Part shown: positions 53,956-62,554 of the stretch, piece after piece
Numbering within the stretch: position 1 is the first letter of the stretch
Layout: each line of letters opens with the position of its first letter
Origin: Marixanthomonas sp. SCSIO 43207
Lineage (GTDB): Bacteria > Bacteroidota > Bacteroidia > Flavobacteriales > Flavobacteriaceae
Length of the DNA stretch: 64,000 nucleotides
Assembly (NCBI RefSeq): GCF_019904255.1
Contig: NZ_CP063203.1
Coordinates: 1,364,001 to 1,428,000 of the forward strand
Direction: 5' to 3'
Notes under the pieces: model-generated
Database searches by the model: none
The model's input: the letters and a program-made list of their open reading frames with translations, nothing else
What the model was told of the DNA's origin: nothing
Position numbers and translations under genes: made by a program

Positions 53956-54735
53956 ATGAGCAGCATAACCACACATATAGAAAACAAAGTAGCAACCATT
54001 ACCTTAAACCGTCCCGAAAAGTTTAACAGCTTTAATCGTGAGATGGCTTTTTTATTACAAGATGAATTAGATGCTTGCGAAAACAATGCAGATGTTAGGG
54101 CTATTGTTTTAGTCGGAAATGGGAAAGCATTTTGTGCGGGACAAGACTTGATAGAGGTGACATCACCAGAATTGAATCCCGGTTTCAAAAAAATACTAGA
54201 AGAACATTACAACCCAATTATAAAAAAAATACGAAGCATTGAAAAACCAATTGTAGCTGCCGTAAACGGTGTAGCAGCCGGTGCAGGAGCCAATATTGCA
54301 TTGGCGTGTGATATTGTAATTGCTTCAGAGGCGGCGAGTTTTATTCAAGCATTTAGTAAAATTGGTTTGATTCCAGATAGCGCCGGGACTTTCTTTTTAC
54401 CTAGATTAATTGGGTTTCAGAAAGCATCTGCTTTAATGATGTTGGGTGATAAAGTTTCTGCTACAGAGGCAGAAAAATTAGGAATGGTGTATCGCGTTGT
54501 TTCTTCAGAAACGTTTATGCAAGAGGTAAATAATGTTGCAAACAACTTGGCGAATATGCCTACAAAAGCACTAGGGCTCACTAAGCGCTTGTTAAATGAA
54601 TCAATGTCTAACGATTTAGAAAGTCAGTTAGAAATGGAGTCAAAGCTACAAATTGAATCTGCTCAAAGTGAAGATTATGCAGAAGGTGTAGACGCATTTG
54701 TAAACAAAAGAAAACCAAATTTTAAAGGAAAGTAA
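53956..54735 (+). CDS. paaG: Epoxyphenylacetyl-CoA isomerase (crotonase family)
   Basis: Isomerises the ring 1,2-epoxide to the oxepin. Crotonase signatures: ITLNRPEKFNSFNREM, GNGKAFCAGQDLIEV (oxyanion hole), and PIVAAVNGVAAGAGANIALACDIVIASE with SFIQAFSKIGLIPDSAGTFFLPRLIG. The GQDL after FCAG and the Asp in IPDSAG are the usual PaaG features and separate it from plain hydratases. Length 259. A 20-nt hairpin ending 4 bp upstream of the ATG overlaps the expected ribosome-binding region. Confidence 0.9.
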   Translation: MSSITTHIENKVATITLNRPEKFNSFNREMAFLLQDELDACENNADVRAIVLVGNGKAFCAGQDLIEVTSPELNPGFKKILEEHYNPIIKKIRSIEKPIVAAVNGVAAGAGANIALACDIVIASEAASFIQAFSKIGLIPDSAGTFFLPRLIGFQKASALMMLGDKVSATEAEKLGMVYRVVSSETFMQEVNNVANNLANMPTKALGLTKRLLNESMSNDLESQLEMESKLQIESAQSEDYAEGVDAFVNKRKPNFKGK

Positions 54736-54816
54736 AAAATAGAAAATTAGAAACCAATAAATTTAAAATACAAAAGTGAGTAGAACTTGAACTTTTAAAT
54801 TTTATAGTTAAAATAT

Positions 54817-55977
54817 ATGATTAAACACGTTGGAATAATAGGAAGTGGAACCATGGGAAGTGGCATTGCACAAGTTGCAGCAACTGCCGGATGTTCTGTA
54901 AAACTTTATGATACAAATTCCGAAGCATTAGATAAAGCTAAAACAGCTTTAGAAAAAATTTTAAATAGATTAATAGAAAAAGGACGTATTGATGAAGCCG
55001 AAAAAAACAGGATTCAAAGTAATATTTCATACGTTGATTCACTTAAAGAACTTAGTGATTCTGAATTGACTATTGAAGCTATTGTAGAAAATCTTGATAT
55101 CAAAAAGAAAGTATTTCAAGAGCTAGAAAGCTATGTTTCAAAAAAAACAATTATTGCTTCAAACACATCATCTTTATCTATAGCATCTATTGCTTCATCT
55201 TTAAAGAAGCCAAAACGTTGTATTGGAATCCATTTTTTCAATCCGGCACCGTTAATGAAATTGGTAGAAGTAATTCCAGCAATCCAAACATCAGATAAAG
55301 TACTTCGGAAAACAATGATGAATATTCAAAACTGGGGTAAAATAGTTGCTGTAGCAAAAGATACACCCGGTTTTATCGTAAATAGAGTAGCACGGCCATT
55401 TTATGGCGAATCATTACGAATTTACGAAGAAGGCGTTGCAGACTTTGCTACTATTGACTGGGCGTTGAAATCAATTGGCGGTTTTAGAATGGGACCTTTT
55501 GAGTTGATGGATTTTATAGGAAACGATGTTAATTACACCGTAACCGAAACTGTTTTTAAGGCCTTTTATTATGATCCACGATACAAACCTTCTTTTACTC
55601 AAAAGCGCTTTGCTGAAGCAGGATACTTGGGTAGAAAATCTGGAAGAGGATATTATGATTATTCTGAAAAAGCAACCGAACCGGAGCCTAATCAAGATGT
55701 AGCAATGGCACAAAAGATTTTCGATCGTGTTTTAGTGATGTTAATCAACGAAGCCGCAGATGCATTATTTTGGAATATTGCTTCAGCAGAAGATATTGAT
55801 AATGCGATGACAAAGGGAGTTAATTATCCGAAAGGATTACTCGCTTGGGCAGATGAAAAAGGTATTGACTGGTGCGTAGAAAAGCTCGATGCATTGTATG
55901 ATGAATACCGTGAAGATCGTTATCGCTGTTCGCCCATTCTTAGAAAAATGAGTAACGAATCTAAAACATTTTTTTAA
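54817..55977 (+). CDS. paaH: 3-hydroxyacyl-CoA dehydrogenase
   Basis: Oxidises 3-hydroxyadipyl-CoA to 3-oxoadipyl-CoA with NAD+. The Rossmann fold starts KHVGIIGSGTMGSGIAQVAATAG; the family signature and catalytic His are in GIHFFNPAPLMKLVEVIPA; DTPGFIVNRVARPFYGE opens the C-terminal domain, followed by a second such domain (RVLVMLINEAADALFW). Length 386, with the usual duplicated dimerisation domain. An 81-bp gap from paaG shows no clear signal. The stop is 1 bp before paaI. Confidence 0.94.
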   Translation: MIKHVGIIGSGTMGSGIAQVAATAGCSVKLYDTNSEALDKAKTALEKILNRLIEKGRIDEAEKNRIQSNISYVDSLKELSDSELTIEAIVENLDIKKKVFQELESYVSKKTIIASNTSSLSIASIASSLKKPKRCIGIHFFNPAPLMKLVEVIPAIQTSDKVLRKTMMNIQNWGKIVAVAKDTPGFIVNRVARPFYGESLRIYEEGVADFATIDWALKSIGGFRMGPFELMDFIGNDVNYTVTETVFKAFYYDPRYKPSFTQKRFAEAGYLGRKSGRGYYDYSEKATEPEPNQDVAMAQKIFDRVLVMLINEAADALFWNIASAEDIDNAMTKGVNYPKGLLAWADEKGIDWCVEKLDALYDEYREDRYRCSPILRKMSNESKTFF

Positions 55978-55978
55978 G

Positions 55979-56386
55979 ATGATTGAGGGATCAGACATTC
56001 CGCATAAAATGTTAGGCCAAGACGCTTTTAGTTCTTGGTTAGGGATTGAGATACTAGAGGTTGAATTGGGTCGCTGTAAAGTAGGTATGACTATACGTAA
56101 AGAAATGCTCAACAGTATGAATAAAGCTCACGGAGGTATCAGCTACAGCTTGGCAGATACCGCTTTTGGTTTTGCAGCAAATACTCACGGTAAATATGCT
56201 GTATCAATAGAAACATCCATAAATCATATTGAAGCCTTGAATGAAGGCGATTACCTTATCGCAGAGTCGGTAATAGAAAAAGTAAATAATAAATTAGGGT
56301 TCAATATTGTAGAAGTAAAACGAGGCGACGAATTGGTTGCTTTGTTTAAAGGAGTAGTCTATCGAACCTCAAAAGATTGGGAATAA
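55979..56386 (+). CDS. paaI: Hydroxyphenylacetyl-CoA thioesterase
   Basis: A hot-dog-fold thioesterase thought to rescue CoA from dead-end intermediates. The characteristic block MLNSMNKAHGGISYSLADTAFGFAANTHG contains the catalytic Asn/His/Gly and Asp positions. Length 135. A hairpin repeat begins directly after the stop codon. Confidence 0.93.
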   Translation: MIEGSDIPHKMLGQDAFSSWLGIEILEVELGRCKVGMTIRKEMLNSMNKAHGGISYSLADTAFGFAANTHGKYAVSIETSINHIEALNEGDYLIAESVIEKVNNKLGFNIVEVKRGDELVALFKGVVYRTSKDWE

Positions 56387-56406
56387 ATTCCTGCGTAGGC
56401 GGGAAT
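56387..56406. repeat. Single 20-nt hairpin repeat after paaI
   Basis: ATTCCTGC-GTAG-GCGGGAAT (8-4-8, one G-T type mismatch) begins at the base following the paaI stop. No right-hand partner is evident before paaJ at 56469; the gap also holds a short AAGTTT/AAACTT hairpin. Confidence 0.7.
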
Positions 56407-56468
56407 CTCATAGAAAATAAAATATTAATTCGAAGTTTAATTTTCAAACTTTGATTTCAACTTAAAAT

Positions 56469-57680
56469 ATGGAAGCATATATAATAGATGGTATTAGAAC
56501 ACCAATAGGAAATTATAAAGGAACACTAAGTACAATTCGTACAGATGATTTAGCAGCTCTAGTCATTGCTGAAGTGGTTAAAAGAAACCCTTCAATCCCT
56601 AAAGAAGCATTTGATGATGTTATTATGGGGTGCGCAAATCAAGCTGGTGAAGACAACCGTAACGTAGCCAGAATGGCGCTTTTACTTGCGGGGTTGCCTT
56701 TTACCGTTCCAGGCGAAACAGTAAATCGATTGTGTAGTAGTGGGCTATCTGCCATAATTCACGCCAACAGAGCTATAAAAGCCGGTGATGGTGATTTATT
56801 CATTTCCGGCGGTGTGGAGAATATGACAAGAGGTCCTTATGTGATTGCAAAACCTTCCAGCGCGTTTGGAACCGACGCAAAAATGTATGATAGTAGTTTT
56901 GGGTGGCGATTTGTCAATAAGAAAATGCATGATATGTACGGCACCGATGGGATGGGTAATACTGCCGAAAATTTAGTCGAGAAACATAAAATCACTCGTG
57001 AAGACCAAGATGCATTTGCATATAGCAGTCAGATGAAAGCTTCTAAAGCACAAAAAAATGGTCGTTTTGCTAAAGAAATTGTACCGGTAGAAATTCCACA
57101 GCGTAAAAAAGACCCGATTATCTTTAAAGATGATGAATTTATCAAACCCGGAACAACCAAAGAGATTTTAGCCAAATTACGTCCGGCCTTCAAAAAAGAA
57201 GGTGGAAGTGTTACAGCCGGAAACAGTTCTGGTTTAAATGATGGCGCTGCGGCGACGATTATTGCTTCAGAAAATGCCGTAAAGAAATACAACTTAAAAC
57301 CAATGGCAAAGATTGTCAGTTCTGCAGTTGTTGGTGTAGAGCCTCGTATTATGGGAATTGGCCCAGTAGAAGCTTCAAACAAAGCATTGAAAAAAGCAGG
57401 CTTAACAATGGACGATATGGATGTAATTGAACTTAATGAAGCATTTGCATCGCAAGCATTAGCGTGTATTCGCGAATGGGGATTAAAAGATGATGATCCA
57501 CGTATTAACCCGAACGGTGGATCAATTGCAATTGGTCACCCACTAGGCGTTACCGGAGCTCGTTTAACCTATTCTGCAGCGTTAGAACTTCAAGAAACTG
57601 GAAAGAAATATGCTTTAGTGACCATGTGTGTAGGAGTTGGACAAGGTTACGCAGCTGTAATAGAAAATATTCCTACGTAG
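56469..57680 (+). CDS. paaJ: 3-oxoadipyl-CoA thiolase
   Basis: Cleaves 3-oxoadipyl-CoA to acetyl-CoA and succinyl-CoA, the last step of the pathway. Thiolase signatures: ETVNRLCSSGLSAIIHANRAI with the nucleophilic Cys, NEAFASQALAC, NPNGGSIAIGHPLGVTGAR with the catalytic His, and VTMCVGVGQGYA with the second Cys. Length 403. The last codons (I-P-T and the TAG stop) are encoded by the first half of a hairpin repeat, so the natural C-terminus has been replaced or trimmed at this point. Confidence 0.94.
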   Translation: MEAYIIDGIRTPIGNYKGTLSTIRTDDLAALVIAEVVKRNPSIPKEAFDDVIMGCANQAGEDNRNVARMALLLAGLPFTVPGETVNRLCSSGLSAIIHANRAIKAGDGDLFISGGVENMTRGPYVIAKPSSAFGTDAKMYDSSFGWRFVNKKMHDMYGTDGMGNTAENLVEKHKITREDQDAFAYSSQMKASKAQKNGRFAKEIVPVEIPQRKKDPIIFKDDEFIKPGTTKEILAKLRPAFKKEGGSVTAGNSSGLNDGAAATIIASENAVKKYNLKPMAKIVSSAVVGVEPRIMGIGPVEASNKALKKAGLTMDDMDVIELNEAFASQALACIREWGLKDDDPRINPNGGSIAIGHPLGVTGARLTYSAALELQETGKKYALVTMCVGVGQGYAAVIENIPT

Positions 57681-57769
57681 GCAGGAATCTCATACTCGGC
57701 AGAAAAACATGCTGCTGAGAGTAAAGTTTAATTATTTAGAAACAAAAAAATACCCGTTTACACGGGCAT
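57669..57769. repeat. Inverted pair of 20-nt hairpin repeats between paaJ and the SDR gene
   Basis: Left hairpin 57669-57688: ATTCCTAC-GTAG-GCAGGAAT, which contains the paaJ stop codon. Right hairpin 57750-57769: ATACCCGT-TTAC-ACGGGCAT, inverted and diverged, ending 4 bp before the SDR start. A 61-bp spacer separates them and encodes nothing evident. Confidence 0.75.
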
Positions 57770-57773
57770 AGAT

Positions 57774-58379
57774 ATGAAAATACTAATTATAGGAGGAAAT
57801 GGAACCATTGGAAAAACGGTAACTAAACGTTTTTCTGAAGAAAATGATGAGGTTATAATCGCTGGAAGATCTTCAGGAGATGTTACAGTAGATATTGCAA
57901 ATCCAGATTCTATTGAAGAAATGTTTCAGAAAACCGGAAACGTAGATGCAATTATAAACATAGCTGGTGATGCCAAATGGGATTCGTTTGATAACCTTTC
58001 AGAAGAAGATTTCTACATTGGGATTAAAAGTAAAATGATGGGGCAAGTTAACCTAGTTAGACTTGGTAGAAACTATCTGAATGACAATGGAAGCATCACA
58101 TTAACCACCGGAATTCTCGCAGACGAGCCTGTAGATAAAACAACAAGTGCTGCAATGGTTAATGGCGCTGTAGAAAGTTTTACAAAAGCTGCAGCGTTAG
58201 AACTAACAAACGGATTGCGGATAAATGTAGTTTCAGCAGATATGGTTGAAGATGCATATGAGAAATACAAAGATTATTTTCCTGGAAATACACCTGTGCC
58301 AATGCGAAAAATAACCGATGGCTATTTTAAAAGTGTAAAAGGAAAAATTAATGGTCAAATAATTAGAATTAGAGCTTAA
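57774..58379 (+). CDS. Short-chain dehydrogenase/reductase
   Basis: A compact SDR (201 residues). The nucleotide-binding motif is near the start (KILIIGGNGTIGKTVTKRF), the NAG-type turn is INIAGDAKW, and GSITLTTGILADEP takes the place of the Ser strand. The expected YxxxK is not clear (AAMVNGAVESFTKAAALE has Asn and Lys but no Tyr), so catalysis may differ from classical SDRs. Its role in phenylacetate breakdown is unknown; it may handle a side product. Confidence 0.78.
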   Translation: MKILIIGGNGTIGKTVTKRFSEENDEVIIAGRSSGDVTVDIANPDSIEEMFQKTGNVDAIINIAGDAKWDSFDNLSEEDFYIGIKSKMMGQVNLVRLGRNYLNDNGSITLTTGILADEPVDKTTSAAMVNGAVESFTKAAALELTNGLRINVVSADMVEDAYEKYKDYFPGNTPVPMRKITDGYFKSVKGKINGQIIRIRA

Positions 58380-58388
58380 ATACAATTT

Positions 58389-59270
58389 ATGGAAGAACGA
58401 GTTTTTGGTGATATTGAAGGTGTTTATGAAGGACAAATATTCAAAAATAGGTTCGATTTATCCTTTAGTAAAGTTCATAAACCAACTCAAGCTGGTATAA
58501 GTGGAAGTCAAAATGAGGGTGCGGATTCGATTGTTATTTCAGGAGGGTATGAAGATGATGAAGACTATGGAAATATTATAATTTATACAGGTCACGGAGG
58601 TAGAAAAGATGGTTCTACTAAACAGGTGGTTGATCAAGAATTAGTAAGAGGTAATATGGCACTTGCTTTAAATGTTAAAACAGGTTTGCCAGTTAGAGTA
58701 ATTAGAGGAAGTCATAAAGGTTCTGCTTTTTCACCTGCAGAAGGGTATAGATATGATGGACTTTATAGAGTTGAAGATTACTGGAAAGAAAAAGGCATAA
58801 GTGGTTATAATATTTGGAGGTATAGGTTAAGAAAAGTTAGTGTTAGTAACAAAGAAGAGTCAAATGTCCTTCAAGAAGAAGAAAGTGGTTATAAGAAGAC
58901 AAAAAGAATAGAAACTACTGTACAGCGAATTATTCGAGATACTGCTATAAGTAGAAAAGTAAAAAAACTGTATAATTTTAAATGTCAAGTGTGTAATAGT
59001 ACGATTGAAACATCTTCTGGATTATATGCGGAAGCGGCACATATTAAACCGCTAGGTGTGCCGCATAACGGACCAGATTCTATCGACAATCTTTTATGTC
59101 TTTGTCCCAATCATCATGTAATGTTTGATTTTGGAGGTTTTTCAATATTAGAAGATTTTTCTTTAATTGGTATTGATGGTAATCTTACTATAAATAAAAA
59201 TCACAACTTGAATAGTGAGTTTATTAAATATCATTTCGATCATTTTTATGACGAAAAAAACAGATTTTAA
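58389..59270 (+). CDS. SRA(YDG)-HNH modification-dependent endonuclease
   Basis: Residues 5-155 match an SRA/YDG domain that flips and reads modified cytosine: FGDIEGVYEGQIFKNRFDLSFSKVHKPTQAGI, EGADSIVISGGYEDDEDYGNIIIYTGHGG and FSPAEGYRYDGLYRVEDYW (the YDG). The C-terminus is an HNH nuclease: CQVCNSTIETSSGLYAEAAHIKPLG and DNLLCLCPNHHVMFD, with two Cys pairs for zinc and the catalytic His. Such proteins are type IV restriction enzymes cutting methylated or hydroxymethylated DNA. It lies 9 bp after the SDR and 3 bp before paaZ, unrelated to catabolism, so it has probably been inserted into the operon. Confidence 0.87.
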   Translation: MEERVFGDIEGVYEGQIFKNRFDLSFSKVHKPTQAGISGSQNEGADSIVISGGYEDDEDYGNIIIYTGHGGRKDGSTKQVVDQELVRGNMALALNVKTGLPVRVIRGSHKGSAFSPAEGYRYDGLYRVEDYWKEKGISGYNIWRYRLRKVSVSNKEESNVLQEEESGYKKTKRIETTVQRIIRDTAISRKVKKLYNFKCQVCNSTIETSSGLYAEAAHIKPLGVPHNGPDSIDNLLCLCPNHHVMFDFGGFSILEDFSLIGIDGNLTINKNHNLNSEFIKYHFDHFYDEKNRF

Positions 59271-59273
59271 ATT

Positions 59274-61784
59274 ATGACAAAAACGCAACACTACATACAA
59301 GGTCAATGGATTGATGGCAAAGGCGAAGGAACACCCATTCTCGATTCAGTAACCGGTGAGCATTTTACCAATGTCACTACTGAAGGACTAGACATTCCAG
59401 AAATTCTTCAATATGGAAGACAAAAAGGAGATACTTTGCGTAAAATGACGTTTCAAGAACGTGGTTTAATGTTAAAAAAACTAGCCTTTTACCTTCAGAA
59501 GAAAAAAAGACAGTTTTACGAAGTAAGTTACCGTACTGGTGCAACCAAAGTGGATAGTTGGATTGACATTGAAGGAGGTTTTGGTAATTTATTTGCCAAT
59601 GCTTCACTTCGAAAATTATTTCCAAATCAGCCATTTCATGTAGAAGGTGATCCAGTAGATTTATCGCGTGGTGGGCGTTTTATGGCGCATCATATTATGG
59701 TGCCTCGAGAAGGCGTGGCTGTACATATAAACGCTTTTAATTTTCCGGTTTGGGGTATGCTAGAAAAATGTGCCGTAAACTGGATGGCAGGAATGCCTGC
59801 AGTTGTATTACCGGCACCTCAAACAGCTTATTTAACCGAGGCCGTTGTGAAAGAAATCATCGCTTCTGGTATTCTTCCAGAGGGATCATTACAGTTAATT
59901 AGCGGTACCGCTAAAAACATTTTAGACACAGTAGAATCACAAGACGTAGTTTCATTTACAGGTTCGGCAACTACTGGAAAAATATTAAAAAAGCATCCGC
60001 GTTTAATTGAAGAATCAGTTCCGTTTACTATGGAAGCAGATTCTCTTAACGCTGCTATTTTAGGTGAAGATGCTGTTCCCGGAACACCAGAATTTAATCT
60101 TTTCATTAAAGAAGTACGTAATGAAATGACCGTTAAATGTGGTCAAAAATGTACTGCGATAAGACGTATTATAGTTCCTGAAAAGCTAATTGAAGATGTT
60201 CAAATAGCATTGGGAAAACAACTCGATAAAGTTACCATTGGTGACCCGCGATTAAAAGAAGTACGCATGGGTGCACTAGTTAATGATACGCAACGAACCT
60301 CTGTAAAAGAGCAAATTGAAAAAATTACCAAAACAGCTCAAATGGTTTACGGTGATTTTGATGACGTTAAAACAGTAGGTGCAGATGCCAAAAAAGGAGC
60401 TTTTATTAAACCTATTTTGCTTCGAGAAGATAATCCTTTCAAAAATGAAGCAGCACACGTTACTGAAGCATTTGGACCAGTAAGTACATTGATGCCTTAT
60501 AAAAACTTGGATGATGCTATCAAGCTTTCCAAAATGGGTAAAGGTTCATTGGTTAGTTCTATCGTTACAAATGATGATAACATTGCAAAAGAATATACTG
60601 TTTCAGCAGCTACGCATCACGGTCGTATTTTAATTTTAAATCGTGAAAGTGCTAAACAAAGTACCGGTCACGGTTCGCCATTGCCTAACTTAATTCACGG
60701 TGGCCCAGGTCGCGCTGGTGGTGGTGAAGAAATGGGTGGTGTTCGCGGTGTAAAACACTACTTACAGCGTTGTGCTATTCAAGGTTCGCCAACTTCATTG
60801 ACTGAAGTCACAGGAATTTATCAACCAAAATCGGCTTACAAAGAATCTGAAAAACATCCGTTTACATATCATTGGGAAGATATTAAACCTGGTATGTCGT
60901 TAGAGACCCATAAACGAACGCTTACCGATACCGATATTATTAACTTCGGAAATGTAACTTGGGATCATTTCTATGCACATACCGATATTACCTCTCTAGA
61001 AGGGAGTATTTTTGAAAAACGAACAGCTCACGGGTATTTTATTATCTCTGCAGCAGCAGGGCTGTTTGTATACCCTAATAAAGGTCCGGTAGCGGCAAAT
61101 TATGGTCTAGAAGACATCCGCTTTTTACGTCCGTTATATCACAATGATACTATTTATGTGCGTTTAACGTGTAAAGAGAAAGTAGATCGTGAACAAAAAG
61201 GAACCGAATTACCTTCCGGAATTGTAAAGTGGTATGTTGAGGTGTTTGATGCCGAACCGAATGAGGATCAAGAACCTTTAGTAGCGATAGCAACCATTTT
61301 AACGATGGTTCAAAAAAAGCAAGAAACATTTGTTGAAATGACCGATGAAAAAATAGACGAATGTTTGTCAAAATTAACTGCAGATGCTAAACCAAAATGG
61401 GGTATTATGACGCCTCAACATATGATAGAGCATTTAGAATACACATATAAAATTGCTTCTGGTGAAATTCAAGACTTTGAAATTGCTACACCAGAAGAGA
61501 TTTTAGAAAAGGTACATGCAAGCTTATATAACTATAAAAAATTTCCGCAAAACTCTCAATTTCCAATGCTTGAAAAAGATAAGTTGGATGATTTAAAACA
61601 TCCAGATTTAGAAACAGCCATTGAAAAATTCAAAGAGCAACGCGAAAAGTATATTAAATTTTTTAAGGAGAATCCCGAAGCTAAATTAAAGAATTTAGTT
61701 TTTGGAGAACTTAATAAATACGAATCGTATTTATTGGAGAGAAAACACCTTAATCATCATTTTGAACAATTTAGATTACTATAA
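59274..61784 (+). CDS. paaZ: Oxepin-CoA hydrolase/aldehyde dehydrogenase PaaZ with extra C-terminal domain
   Basis: Opens the oxepin ring and oxidises the resulting aldehyde. Residues 1-520 are an aldehyde dehydrogenase: AFNFPVWGMLEKCAVNW, SFTGSATTGK, TMEADSLNA (catalytic Glu) and TVKCGQKCTAIRR (catalytic Cys). Residues 530-680 are a MaoC-like hydratase (FGNVTWDHFYAHTD, EKRTAHGYFIISAAAGLF). PaaZ in E. coli ends near 681; here about 155 more residues follow, with WGIMTPQHMIEHLEYTYK and a terminal ERKHLNHHFEQFRLL, resembling a DUF1569/DinB-like four-helix domain. The fusion's purpose is unknown. Confidence 0.93.
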   Translation: MTKTQHYIQGQWIDGKGEGTPILDSVTGEHFTNVTTEGLDIPEILQYGRQKGDTLRKMTFQERGLMLKKLAFYLQKKKRQFYEVSYRTGATKVDSWIDIEGGFGNLFANASLRKLFPNQPFHVEGDPVDLSRGGRFMAHHIMVPREGVAVHINAFNFPVWGMLEKCAVNWMAGMPAVVLPAPQTAYLTEAVVKEIIASGILPEGSLQLISGTAKNILDTVESQDVVSFTGSATTGKILKKHPRLIEESVPFTMEADSLNAAILGEDAVPGTPEFNLFIKEVRNEMTVKCGQKCTAIRRIIVPEKLIEDVQIALGKQLDKVTIGDPRLKEVRMGALVNDTQRTSVKEQIEKITKTAQMVYGDFDDVKTVGADAKKGAFIKPILLREDNPFKNEAAHVTEAFGPVSTLMPYKNLDDAIKLSKMGKGSLVSSIVTNDDNIAKEYTVSAATHHGRILILNRESAKQSTGHGSPLPNLIHGGPGRAGGGEEMGGVRGVKHYLQRCAIQGSPTSLTEVTGIYQPKSAYKESEKHPFTYHWEDIKPGMSLETHKRTLTDTDIINFGNVTWDHFYAHTDITSLEGSIFEKRTAHGYFIISAAAGLFVYPNKGPVAANYGLEDIRFLRPLYHNDTIYVRLTCKEKVDREQKGTELPSGIVKWYVEVFDAEPNEDQEPLVAIATILTMVQKKQETFVEMTDEKIDECLSKLTADAKPKWGIMTPQHMIEHLEYTYKIASGEIQDFEIATPEEILEKVHASLYNYKKFPQNSQFPMLEKDKLDDLKHPDLETAIEKFKEQREKYIKFFKENPEAKLKNLVFGELNKYESYLLERKHLNHHFEQFRLL

Positions 61785-61789
61785 TAATT

Positions 61790-62548
61790 ATGTCAGAACA
61801 ACAACCATACGTTAAACAAAACATAGAAAACGGAATAGCAACGATAGAATTTTTTCACCCTGCTCACAATTCACTACCAGGAGATATTCTTTCAAAACTC
61901 GCAAATACCATCACTGAAATGGGTCAAAATGATGAGGTTTTGGTACTTGTTGTAAAAAGTGGAGGCGATAGAACTTTCTGTGCAGGAGCCAGTTTTAAAG
62001 AGCTTATCTCTATCGAGAATGAACAAGAAGGCGAAAAATTCTTTAGCGGTTTTGCTAATGTAATAAACGCAATGCGCAAATGCCCTAAGTTTATTATTGG
62101 TCGTGTACAAGGAAAAACTGTTGGAGGTGGTGTTGGTCTAGCAGCAGCGATGGATTATACCATGGCAACTAAGTTTTCAGCTATAAAATTGAGTGAGTTG
62201 AATCTAGGTATTGGTCCGTTTGTGGTGGGTCCGGCAGTACAACGAAAAATTGGAGCCAGCGGTATGTCGCAAATAGCAATTGATGCCAATTCATTCTATT
62301 CACCAGAATGGGCGAGAGACAAAGGGTTGTTTACAAAAGTTTTTGAAACAACCGAAGAACTTGATGAAGAGGTACAAGCACTTGCAGAACAACTTTGTGG
62401 GTACAATCCTGAAGCGGTAAAAGAAATGAAACAAATGTTCTGGAGAGGTACAGAAGATTGGGATGAACTATTACAACAACGCGCCAAAATAAGTGGACGC
62501 TTAGTGCTTTCTTCATTTACAAAAGAAAAATTGAAACGATTTAAGTAA
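61790..62548 (+). CDS. paaF: Enoyl-CoA hydratase/isomerase family protein
   Basis: A crotonase-fold enzyme, 252 residues: VVKSGGDRTFCAGASFKELISIE (oxyanion hole) and FIIGRVQGKTVGGGVGLAAAMDYTMA. It probably hydrates 2,3-dehydroadipyl-CoA in the beta-oxidation phase. The usual second catalytic Glu region reads LNLGIGPFVVGPAVQRKIG, a less typical sequence, so hydratase function is inferred mainly from position. Five bases separate it from paaZ, and six from paaY. Confidence 0.75.
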   Translation: MSEQQPYVKQNIENGIATIEFFHPAHNSLPGDILSKLANTITEMGQNDEVLVLVVKSGGDRTFCAGASFKELISIENEQEGEKFFSGFANVINAMRKCPKFIIGRVQGKTVGGGVGLAAAMDYTMATKFSAIKLSELNLGIGPFVVGPAVQRKIGASGMSQIAIDANSFYSPEWARDKGLFTKVFETTEELDEEVQALAEQLCGYNPEAVKEMKQMFWRGTEDWDELLQQRAKISGRLVLSSFTKEKLKRFK

Positions 62549-62554
62549 ATACAC

